NCBI GenBank assembly: GCA_900757295.1
Contig: CAAENH010000155.1
Span: 1 to 8,457, forward strand
Length of the DNA stretch: 8,457 nucleotides
From: Bacilli bacterium
GTDB taxonomy: Bacteria; Bacillota_I; Bacilli_A; RF39; UBA660
Direction: 5' to 3'
Shown: piece after piece, positions 1 through 5,897 of the stretch
Layout of the letters: each line of letters begins with the position of its first letter
Numbering within the stretch: position 1 is the stretch's first letter
Notes under the pieces: generated by a model
Database searches by the model: none
What the model saw: the letters and a program-made list of their open reading frames with translations, nothing else
What the model was told of the DNA's origin: nothing
Translations under genes and position numbers: made by a program

Positions 1-189
1 TAAAGAATAATTTATTACTTGTTGTTGTTTTTGTCTAGGAGTCTTAAATATAATTAATATTAGTATAAATACTATAAATATCGCGTAAATGCCTAGCTTT
101 AAAGAAGCTCTACCTCTTTGAGTATTCCAGGTTTTAATAAACCATGAATCTTCTTCCGTAGTTTGCTTATATTTTTCTTTTTTTGCCAT
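1..189 (-). CDS. Small membrane protein, N-terminal part (runs off left edge)
   Basis: This open frame starts at ATG 187-189 and stays open for 63 codons to the window edge, so its C-terminus is not seen. The first 31 residues are polar and charged (MAKKEKYK...). A hydrophobic segment at about residues 33-48 follows, then a basic, Gln-rich stretch (KTPRQKQQQ), consistent with a single-pass membrane protein whose N-terminus is in the cytoplasm. The start is supported by AGGTGAT about 5 nt upstream. The TAG stop of fmt lies inside this ribosome-binding site (TAGGTGA), and only 9 nt separate the two genes, so it is very likely co-transcribed and translationally coupled with fmt. I do not recognise the family and assign no function. 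The missing C-terminal part would be needed to classify it. Confidence 0.75.
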   Translation of the reverse strand, partial: MAKKEKYKQTTEEDSWFIKTWNTQRGRASLKLGIYAIFIVFILILIIFKTPRQKQQQVINYSL

Positions 190-198
190 TTTTATCAC

Positions 199-1131
199 CT
201 ACTTAATATCTTTATTTAACAAAGCATTTTTATCTACTCCATTAAGATATTGTTTTATGGTCATTGCCTTTTTTCCAAAAGGTTTAATTTCATCAAGATA
301 GATTATTCCATCATTACAAGTTATACCAAAGCTATCTTTTGTTATTTCAATTATTTTAGATCTCTCTTTAACATTTTTAATTTTATAATGACAATTAAGT
401 ACTTTTATTTCTTTATCATCTAATAAAAAATTTGCTAAAGGCCAAGGATTTAATCCTCTAACCTGGTTATAAATATCTATACAATTTTTAGTAAAATCAA
501 GATGTTCTTCTTCTCTTTTAATATTATAAGCATAAGTTACTTCTGCTTCATTTTGTTTAATTCTTTTATTTGTTTTATTTATAATGCTTGGTAAAGTTTT
601 AATAAGTAACTCAGCACCTATATTAGAAAGAATATCATGTAATTTACCAACGTTATCATCTTCTTTTATAACGTACTCTTCTTGACTTATAATATCTCCA
701 CTATCCATTTTTTCATCCATATACATTATAGTAATTCCTGTTTTACTATAACCATCTATTAAACATTTATGGATTGGAGCACCACCTCTAAGTTTAGGTA
801 ACAAAGAAGCATGCACATTTATACATCCTAATTTAGGCAAATCCAAAAGAGCTTTAGGAATAATTTGACCATAAGCACAAGTTATAATAATGTCAGGATT
901 TATTTGAACTATTCTCTGATAATCTTCTCTAATTTTATTTGGCTGAAAAACTTCTATATTATTTTCTAATGCTTTTAATTTAACTGGAGTTGATTTTAAT
1001 TCTTTTTTTCGTCCTACCATTTTATCTGGTTGGCTTACAACTAATCTAACATCAGTTTCTTTAATTAACGCATCTAAAACACCAACGGCAAATTCAGGCG
1101 TTCCCATAAAAACCACTTTTAAATTTTTCAT
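199..1131 (-). CDS. fmt: Methionyl-tRNA formyltransferase
   Basis: Transfers the formyl group of 10-formyl-tetrahydrofolate to initiator Met-tRNA in the cytoplasm, giving fMet-tRNA for translation start. The 310 residues match the family's usual length. The N-terminal formyltransferase fold begins with KVVFMGTPEFAV. The signature SLLPKLRGGAPI is at residues 109-120. The catalytic residues Asn105, His107 and Asp143 (in MDSGD) sit where N106/H108/D144 lie in the E. coli enzyme. The C-terminal tRNA-binding domain spans about 205-310 and includes the typical RGLNPWP segment. The start ATG has only a weak ribosome-binding site (GTGAT 3 nt upstream). The gene follows a terminator, has a candidate extended -10 promoter, and is followed 9 nt later by a small membrane protein gene. 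The frequent partners def and priA are not adjacent here. Confidence 0.97.
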   Translation of the reverse strand: MKNLKVVFMGTPEFAVGVLDALIKETDVRLVVSQPDKMVGRKKELKSTPVKLKALENNIEVFQPNKIREDYQRIVQINPDIIITCAYGQIIPKALLDLPKLGCINVHASLLPKLRGGAPIHKCLIDGYSKTGITIMYMDEKMDSGDIISQEEYVIKEDDNVGKLHDILSNIGAELLIKTLPSIINKTNKRIKQNEAEVTYAYNIKREEEHLDFTKNCIDIYNQVRGLNPWPLANFLLDDKEIKVLNCHYKIKNVKERSKIIEITKDSFGITCNDGIIYLDEIKPFGKKAMTIKQYLNGVDKNALLNKDIK

Positions 1132-1155
1132 ATTATCACATAACTTTCTGCTTTA

Positions 1156-1164
1156 AGTATAACA
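1156..1164 (-). promoter_or_regulatory. Candidate extended -10 promoter for fmt
   Basis: On the minus strand TGTTATACT reads as an extended -10 element (TG, one base, TATACT). It lies just after the T-run of the upstream terminator and 24 nt before the fmt start. No good -35 is visible: at 17 bp spacing the hexamer is TAGTTT. The terminator between the muramidase gene and fmt makes a promoter here necessary unless read-through supplies fmt. Confidence 0.45.
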
Positions 1165-1189
1165 AAAAACACTAGCTAAAACTAGTATT
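1161..1189 (-). terminator. Intrinsic terminator of the GH25 muramidase gene
   Basis: The minus-strand transcript can form an 8-bp stem, AATACTAG pairing with CTAGTGTT (one G-U pair), around the 6-nt loop TTTTAG. Its 3' arm runs into a six-T tract. The stem begins at the last base of the TAA stop. It is AT-rich and hence only moderately stable. Confidence 0.7.
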
Positions 1190-2391
1190 TATTTATATAG
1201 AATATCTATGTCAACATTTTTAGAAATACCATCTATTTTTCCATCTTGACATAATTGCCACATTTTATACTTACCATCATATGTAACTTTAGTATTATAT
1301 TGAGCAAGCCAAATATCATATTCAGTACTTAACCAAATGTTTTCCAAGTAAGTTTTGCTTGAATAAATCATTCCTTTATACCCTGCTTTTTGAACAGTAT
1401 CAATAAATTCTTCAGCCATCGAAGTTAATCCAAAAAAGCTCAAATTATACTCATTAAAATTATTCCATTCTTCCCAATCAAAAGCTATTGGCAGATCAAT
1501 ATCATACTTTTTAATTTGTTTTAATACCCATTTAGCATTTTCTTTAGCTTCTTTTGTAGAAGATGCATATGAATAAAAATAAACGCCTACTTTTAAACCA
1601 GCTTTTTTAGCATTAGTTATATTTTCTTTAAATTTTTCATCTACAAAATATTCGCCATTCTTGCCTCTAGTACCCCCAACTCTAATCATTACAAATTCAG
1701 CACCAGCTTGTTTTACTTTTTTAAAATCTATGTCTCCCTGCCATTTAGAAACATCTATTCCTATTTTATTCTTTTTATTTTTATAATTTTTTATTATTTC
1801 ATTAAAATCAGTAAACTCTTCAACCGTTTCAGTAACAGTATTTTCATTATTAGCAGCAACAATAGGCTCATAAACATTTAAATTAAATTTTTTGATAGTT
1901 TCATTTCCACTACTATCAACAGCTTTAAAAGTTAAAGGGTAACTTCCTGCAGTATGTATGTCATAATCACCTATTATTTCACAATTAGGATTACTATCAT
2001 AATTATCTCCGCATAATATTTTATCTTTAATATTTATATCACTATCTTTTTTTATTGTATAACTATTACCTAACCATACAACAGGAGCAGTCTTATCAAC
2101 TATTTTAACATTAAATTTATATTTTACTTTAATGTTATCATCATTTTTATATTTAAATTCAATAGTTTCTTCTTTTAATTTGGTAGTATCAATATAATAA
2201 TCATCTAAGATCTTACCATTTATTTTTAAAATTAAATCACTAACTTTAACCTTACTAGCGAATTCTATATCTAAGTCATCTACTAATTTAACATAAACTT
2301 TAGCAGTTTTAATTCTTATAAATTGAACAATACCAATTATTAATATTATACTCGCTAAACAAATACCAATAATCTTTATTTTCTTCTTCAT
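1189..2391 (-). CDS. Membrane-anchored GH25 muramidase (lysozyme) with Ig-like domain
   Basis: Predicted cell-wall hydrolase that cleaves the N-acetylmuramic acid to N-acetylglucosamine bond of peptidoglycan on the outer face of the membrane. Residues 5-24 form an N-terminal signal anchor with no clear cleavage site. About 30-100 is an uncharacterised beta-rich region. About 100-175 resembles bacterial Ig-like DUF5011 domains (DKTAPVV...AGSYPLTFKAVDSSGN) and carries Cys127 and Cys137, a possible disulfide. A polar linker of about 30 residues leads to a complete GH25 domain at 209-400. It has the DVSKWQG motif (Asp213), the acidic pair Asp305/Glu307 in FDWEEW, and Asp394 in NVDID. These match the four acidic positions of GH25 enzymes such as Cpl-1. 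AGAAGGA lies 8 nt before the ATG. The gene is monocistronic, with terminators on both sides. A housekeeping remodelling enzyme seems likelier than a phage lysin, since no holin or phage gene is near. Confidence 0.92.
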   Translation of the reverse strand: MKKKIKIIGICLASIILIIGIVQFIRIKTAKVYVKLVDDLDIEFASKVKVSDLILKINGKILDDYYIDTTKLKEETIEFKYKNDDNIKVKYKFNVKIVDKTAPVVWLGNSYTIKKDSDINIKDKILCGDNYDSNPNCEIIGDYDIHTAGSYPLTFKAVDSSGNETIKKFNLNVYEPIVAANNENTVTETVEEFTDFNEIIKNYKNKKNKIGIDVSKWQGDIDFKKVKQAGAEFVMIRVGGTRGKNGEYFVDEKFKENITNAKKAGLKVGVYFYSYASSTKEAKENAKWVLKQIKKYDIDLPIAFDWEEWNNFNEYNLSFFGLTSMAEEFIDTVQKAGYKGMIYSSKTYLENIWLSTEYDIWLAQYNTKVTYDGKYKMWQLCQDGKIDGISKNVDIDILYK

Positions 2392-2413
2392 AACATCAAT
2401 CCTTCTTATTGTT

Positions 2414-2422
2414 ATTTTATCA
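2414..2422 (-). promoter_or_regulatory. Candidate extended -10 promoter for the muramidase gene
   Basis: TGATAAAAT on the minus strand fits an extended -10 (TG, one base, TAAAAT, 5 of 6 to consensus). It lies about 22 nt upstream of the ATG and directly after the terminator of the XRE gene. The hexamer at 17-bp spacing (TATCTT) is a poor -35, as is common for extended -10 promoters. Confidence 0.45.
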
Positions 2423-2430
2423 TAATTAAT

Positions 2431-2456
2431 AAAAAAAAGATAACTTTAGTTATCTT
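2431..2456 (-). terminator. Strong intrinsic terminator of the XRE membrane regulator gene
   Basis: A perfect 8-bp stem (AAGATAAC / GTTATCTT) with a 4-nt loop (TAAA) is followed by six further T's, giving an eight-T run on the minus strand. The stem starts inside the TAA stop codon. Confidence 0.9.
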
Positions 2457-3966
2457 ACTCTAACTCAGACAAGCTATCTTTGTAATTTTGAATTTTTTCT
2501 TTATAATCTTCTATTCTAGTTTCATAACTATCTTTTAAATTTTCATTTTCTGCATTTAATAAATCTATTTTATCTTCTAATTCTGATATTTTATTTTCAT
2601 AGTTTTCTATTTGAATTTCATCTAATCTTCTTTCATTATTGCATTCTGAAGCTTGTAATTTTTCTATGTTTTCTTTAGATGTAATAACTGTTACTGTATA
2701 ATCAAATAATTTTGAATAATTATGATACTCCTTTGTTTGTAAATCTTTAATTAAAGCTTTAGATATTTTAGAAATAACCATATCATCACTATTACTAGAT
2801 ATTTCAAGATTATTACCATTTAATGTAATCTTATATTCAAAGAAATCTTTGTAATATTCTATTTTTATTTTTACATTGTCTGTTAATGTATTGTCTTCTT
2901 GATAAATAATATTATAATGTGAAAAATTATCTAATAAATTTTCATTCATTTCATATGTATGAGTATCGCTTACTAGTTTATAACTTGAAGGTGCTTTATC
3001 AACATAAGAACTATCTGCTATTTCTAATGTAGCCAAACCTCCACCTATTCCTAAAACTACAATTGATGAGATTAACCAAATAAACAATTTCTTTAAATTA
3101 GTTTTATTATTTAAAACAAAGCTATATAATATATATATAAATACAATACTTAAGCTAGTTGAGCCTAAAAGAGCTATGAAAATTCCAAAATAAAATACTT
3201 TTTTAAACAAGAATACAATTGATATAAACAAACAAAAAATTAAAAATATTAAGCCGAAAATAAATGGTAATGATATTAAAACTGCAATAAATTTTATAAA
3301 ATATAAAATTAATTTAGACAAAAATTCTAAAAAACTCATTGAATGATAATTATCAATTACTTTACAATCTTTTTCGCTTTTCATTTCAGAATTAACTTCA
3401 TTTACCGTATTTTCTTCTACTTCTTCAAAGTTATCTAAATATTTTATTTTAAAGATATATACAAATGCTATAACTGCAATAATTAAATAAGATAAATCAA
3501 TTATTATTGTCCATACGCCTTTAAATATCTCACCTATTATATAAGGCATTAAATTAAATAAATTGTCACCTAATCCTTTAATATAATTAACTGGTAATTT
3601 GCATACATATAATAAAAATATAACTAAAAATACAAATAATATACATTGAATAAATTCTTTTGAATTCATTTTTCCTAAACGACAAACGCATCTTTTAATA
3701 AAGTCTAAAATATCATCTTTATATTCATTAAAAGTTTTTCTTTCTTGTTTAGGTTGAATCTTTTTTTCTAATGGTGAATTTACTAATTCATCCATAGAGC
3801 AGTTAAATATTTTTGCAATAGCAATAATCTTATCAGTTTCTGGATACGATTGATTACTCTCCCATTTACTAACTGCTTGTCTAGAAACATTTAGTTTTTC
3901 TGCTAACTGTTCTTGTGACATTTTATTTTCTTTTCTTAACTTTTGTAAATTTTCTCCAAATTTCAT
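2455..3966 (-). CDS. XRE-family regulator with multiple membrane segments and external coiled coil
   Basis: Residues 1-64 are a clear Cro/CI-type helix-turn-helix domain (MSQEQLAEKLNVSRQAVSKW, then a YPETDKIIAIAKIF helix). A charged linker follows, then hydrophobic segments at about 103-127, 138-172, 213-256, 258-285 and 293-316, with an acidic loop at about 178-205. After the last membrane segment comes a probably beta-rich region (about 325-430). The protein ends in a heptad-rich coiled coil (about 435-503, ending DSLSELE). The architecture suggests a one-component sensor: DNA-binding domain in the cytoplasm, C-terminal part outside if the segment count gives that topology. The signal and targets are unknown. 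TGAGGTGA lies 4 nt before the ATG, so the start is firm. It is transcribed alone, from a TATAAT promoter carrying two dyads, so autoregulation is plausible. Similar HTH-plus-membrane proteins occur in Firmicutes, but I know of no function to transfer. Confidence 0.88.
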   Translation of the reverse strand: MKFGENLQKLRKENKMSQEQLAEKLNVSRQAVSKWESNQSYPETDKIIAIAKIFNCSMDELVNSPLEKKIQPKQERKTFNEYKDDILDFIKRCVCRLGKMNSKEFIQCILFVFLVIFLLYVCKLPVNYIKGLGDNLFNLMPYIIGEIFKGVWTIIIDLSYLIIAVIAFVYIFKIKYLDNFEEVEENTVNEVNSEMKSEKDCKVIDNYHSMSFLEFLSKLILYFIKFIAVLISLPFIFGLIFLIFCLFISIVFLFKKVFYFGIFIALLGSTSLSIVFIYILYSFVLNNKTNLKKLFIWLISSIVVLGIGGGLATLEIADSSYVDKAPSSYKLVSDTHTYEMNENLLDNFSHYNIIYQEDNTLTDNVKIKIEYYKDFFEYKITLNGNNLEISSNSDDMVISKISKALIKDLQTKEYHNYSKLFDYTVTVITSKENIEKLQASECNNERRLDEIQIENYENKISELEDKIDLLNAENENLKDSYETRIEDYKEKIQNYKDSLSELE

Positions 3967-3991
3967 TTTCTCACCTCAGTCAAAAATATAA

Positions 3992-4020
3992 ATTATAACC
4001 ATATTTTTAACTACCAACTT
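3992..4020 (-). promoter_or_regulatory. Candidate promoter of the XRE membrane regulator gene
   Basis: A perfect -10 TATAAT lies at 3992-3997 on the minus strand, 25 nt upstream of the start codon. At 17-bp spacing the -35 position (4015-4020) reads AAGTTG, a poor match that coincides with one arm of the operator-like dyad. A weak -35 inside a dyad is typical of a regulated promoter. Confidence 0.55.
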
Positions 4021-4048
4021 TTAGTTGTTTTTTGTAAACTACAAGTTG
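4015..4048. promoter_or_regulatory. Two operator-like dyads upstream of the XRE gene
   Basis: Two perfect 13-bp inverted repeats of the same design (5-bp arms, 3-bp centre) stand 17 bp apart centre to centre: CAACT-TTT-AGTTG at 4015-4027 and TTGTA-AAC-TACAA at 4032-4044. The outer sequences CAACTT (4015-4020) and AAGTTG (4043-4048) are also inverted repeats of each other. The proximal dyad covers the -35 position of the TATAAT promoter. Binding by the XRE protein it precedes is inference from position and symmetry. Confidence 0.45.
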
Positions 4049-4051
4049 CAT

Positions 4052-4573
4052 TTAGCCCATTATGCCTCTTATTAAGCCAAAAGATATAAGCATCATTATA
4101 ATACTTGCCATTACAACTCCAATTAAAGCAGCTAAGAAAGATTTTTTTCTATCCATTTCTAAAACTGAAGCTATTAAACACCCAGTCCATGCACCAGTAC
4201 CTGGTAATGGGATACCAACGAATAATACTAAACCCCAAAATCCATATTTTTCAATTTGACCTTTATGTTTAGTAATTTTTTTATCAAGCCATTTAGCTAC
4301 GCTATTAATTTTTTTATATTTACATTTTCTCATCCAATTTAATATTGAATTCATAAACCATAATATTAAAGGTATCGGTAAAATATTACCAATAATAGAA
4401 ATAATATAACTAGGAAGTGGATCTAAGCCTAATAAAGACGCTGCAAGTAATCCTCCTCTTAATTCTAAAATTGGCATTAATGATATTATAAACACTATAA
4501 TTTCTTTACCAAAAATAGTTGAAGTTAAACCTCCAAACAATCCAATTATTCCATGTACTAATTTATTTGACAT
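4052..4573 (-). CDS. Small multidrug-export family membrane protein (COG2426/PF06695 type)
   Basis: A 173-residue polytopic membrane protein resembling the small multidrug export family, related to the DedA/VTT membrane fold. Visible marks are PILELRGG at about residues 34-41 (acidic-plus-Arg motif), the Gly/Pro-rich re-entrant segment GIPLPGTGAWTG at 120-131, and hydrophobic helices at about 24-33, 43-78, 112-138 and 145-170. The family name is historical. The substrate is not established, and transport of lipids or other small molecules is as possible as drug export. I chose ATG 4571-4573 over a TTG 18 nt further upstream, because the TTG sits within the ribosome-binding region (GAAAGGA) of the ATG. 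The gene overlaps the CmpB-like gene by 11 nt, so translational coupling is likely. It is the last gene of the HD operon. No convincing minus-strand terminator follows, so read-through into the XRE gene is possible. Confidence 0.88.
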   Translation of the reverse strand: MSNKLVHGIIGLFGGLTSTIFGKEIIVFIISLMPILELRGGLLAASLLGLDPLPSYIISIIGNILPIPLILWFMNSILNWMRKCKYKKINSVAKWLDKKITKHKGQIEKYGFWGLVLFVGIPLPGTGAWTGCLIASVLEMDRKKSFLAALIGVVMASIIMMLISFGLIRGIMG

Positions 4574-5303
4574 TTTTATTTTTCCTTTCAATTTTTATCT
4601 TATTCATTATTTTAAATTTTGGAAATGAATTTACAAACCTTTTTGTAAAATAAGATTCACTTGTAAGAATGCTTTTAATTTTCTTATTTACTGAATCTTT
4701 ATTTCCTTTTATTGCTTTTATTTTATTCATTAATACATCTTTAAATTTATTATTAATCTCTTCTGTATTATCTTTTAAAACATTAGAAGTTATCACTTTA
4801 ATATTTGTAACAACTTTTAAAGAAATAATTAAGTCTTCTATAAATAATATAAATACTATATAAAAGAACCAATTTATAACAGAGCCATTACATTGCATTA
4901 ACAAATTATTTAAGAATGGATTAATATAGCAAACTATTAATGTTCCTAAAATTCCAAAAGGAACCATAGTTTCTAAACATATTCTCCCATTAATATTAAA
5001 CTTTTTATCAGAATAATCCCACCATCTAACTTTAAATAATTTTTCCATTATATAACTAGTAAAATATTCTAAAATAGAACAAACAATAATAGATAATGCA
5101 AATAAAGCAATTGGTTGATTAATATACTTATTTAATAAAAAGATTAATAACATACAGCCTACACCATAAATAGGACATATCGGTCCAATTAAAAATCCTC
5201 TATTTACCATTTTCTTTGTTACAAAAAAGCAGAACAACGTTTCCATAATCCAGCCAACAAAAGAATAAATAATAAATGTTAAAAAATATATTTTGAATAT
5301 CAT
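4563..5303 (-). CDS. CmpB-like membrane protein (PF06541, putative ABC-transporter type IV)
   Basis: A 246-residue membrane protein with the hallmarks of the PF06541 (ABC_trans_CmpB) family. These are YSFVGWIMETLF near the N-terminus (13-24), NRGFLIGPICPIYGVG at 34-49, LEYFTSYIMEKLF at 78-90, RWWDYSDKKFNINGRICLE at 93-111, and hydrophobic helices to about 165. A basic, Lys-rich C-terminal tail (about 180-246) probably lies in the cytoplasm. Family members are annotated as putative ABC-transporter permeases, but no ATPase gene is nearby and a transport role is unproven. AGGAAG lies 8 nt before the ATG. The TAG stop of the HD gene is part of that ribosome-binding site, and the gap is 11 nt. From memory, HD-domain and PF06541 genes are neighbours in other Firmicutes, which suggests a shared function. 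Confidence 0.88.
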   Translation of the reverse strand: MIFKIYFLTFIIYSFVGWIMETLFCFFVTKKMVNRGFLIGPICPIYGVGCMLLIFLLNKYINQPIALFALSIIVCSILEYFTSYIMEKLFKVRWWDYSDKKFNINGRICLETMVPFGILGTLIVCYINPFLNNLLMQCNGSVINWFFYIVFILFIEDLIISLKVVTNIKVITSNVLKDNTEEINNKFKDVLMNKIKAIKGNKDSVNKKIKSILTSESYFTKRFVNSFPKFKIMNKIKIERKNKNVK

Positions 5304-5314
5304 ACTGCAACTTC

Positions 5315-5812
5315 CTATCTTATTCTAATGCCTAATAATAGCAATAACATTTTAGGATATTTAAATACTTCCATTGAAACCATTTTATCTGCTAAAGTTA
5401 CTACCCATCCAATTTTATACTTAGGTGGCTTGATATTTAAAGGAAACATGTGTCTTAAAATAGCATCTTCTATTTCAACGTTTAAATACTGATTAAAATA
5501 CTTATGACAGTTATTCAATGAATTTTTAGCATGAGTAAATCCATGTTGTTCAAAAAATTTATGTTTTTCTTTATCTTCTTGCCATGGTTTTTCATAAAAA
5601 TCATGTAATAAACCAGCTATAGCAGCGCTTTTATAATCTAAATGCAAAGTTTTAGCAATATCGTATGATTTTTTTGAAACTTTTAAACAATGTTCATATA
5701 CAGTAATCTTCCCATGATGACGAAATTTCTTTCTTTTTTGAAATTCAGGATCATTTTTGATATTACTAATTATATTGTTAAATTCTACTTCCCTTTTTTC
5801 TTTTTTTGTCAT
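5315..5812 (-). CDS. HD-domain metal-dependent phosphohydrolase
   Basis: A 165-residue soluble protein of the HD superfamily, whose members hydrolyse phosphate esters (often of nucleotides) using one or two metal ions. Likely metal ligands are His41 (YEHCLKVS), His70-Asp71 (GLLHDFYEKPW), His94 (GFTHAKNS), His121 (RHMFP) and Asp142 (LADKMVS), the spacing expected of an intact HD domain. The C-terminus is short and hydrophobic (MLLLLLGIRIR) and might touch the membrane. The substrate cannot be told from sequence. It resembles YqeK-type HD proteins in size but is not clearly one. I chose ATG 5810-5812. A GTG 9 nt further upstream lies inside the ribosome-binding site AGAAGGTGG, so a longer start is unlikely. 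It is the first gene of the three-gene operon with the CmpB-like and small multidrug-export-like membrane proteins. Confidence 0.88.
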   Translation of the reverse strand: MTKKEKREVEFNNIISNIKNDPEFQKRKKFRHHGKITVYEHCLKVSKKSYDIAKTLHLDYKSAAIAGLLHDFYEKPWQEDKEKHKFFEQHGFTHAKNSLNNCHKYFNQYLNVEIEDAILRHMFPLNIKPPKYKIGWVVTLADKMVSMEVFKYPKMLLLLLGIRIR

Positions 5813-5828
5813 AATATCCACCTTCTAT

Positions 5829-5867
5829 AATATACCATAATTTATATAGTTTTTCATTATAATTATA
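5829..5867 (-). promoter_or_regulatory. Candidate promoter region of the HD operon
   Basis: Two adjacent TATAAT hexamers (5862-5867 and 5856-5861) follow the upstream terminator. A further TGGTATATT (5829-5837) has ATGAAA (4 of 6) 17 bp upstream. The last candidate would put the transcript start inside the ribosome-binding site, so the upstream TATAAT pair is preferred despite lacking a good -35. Which one is used cannot be decided by eye. Confidence 0.35.
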
Positions 5868-5868
5868 C

Positions 5869-5897
5869 AAAATAAAATCGGAAAATATTTCCGATTT
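5869..5897 (-). terminator. Intrinsic terminator of the surface protein gene
   Basis: A perfect 10-bp stem (AAATCGGAAA / TTTCCGATTT) closed by a 3-nt loop (TAT) is followed by TATTTTG on the minus strand. The stem begins in the TAA stop codon. It is the longest and most GC-containing hairpin in the window. Confidence 0.88.

Noticed and set aside
4015..4033. Plus-strand intrinsic terminator (CAACT-TTT-AGTTG followed by six T's).
   Set aside because: No plus-strand gene lies upstream. On the minus strand there is no T-run after the hairpin, so an operator dyad explains the symmetry better.
4574..4591. A TTG start at 4591 for the small multidrug-export-like protein.
   Set aside because: The TTG lies next to GAAAGGA, which is the ribosome-binding site of the ATG at 4573. 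Starting there would add six residues with no ribosome-binding site of their own.
4062..4863. Short plus-strand open frames at 4062-4259 and 4669-4863.
   Set aside because: They lie antisense within well-supported membrane protein genes and have no ribosome-binding site or recognisable product. Membrane protein genes often give hydrophobic antisense frames.
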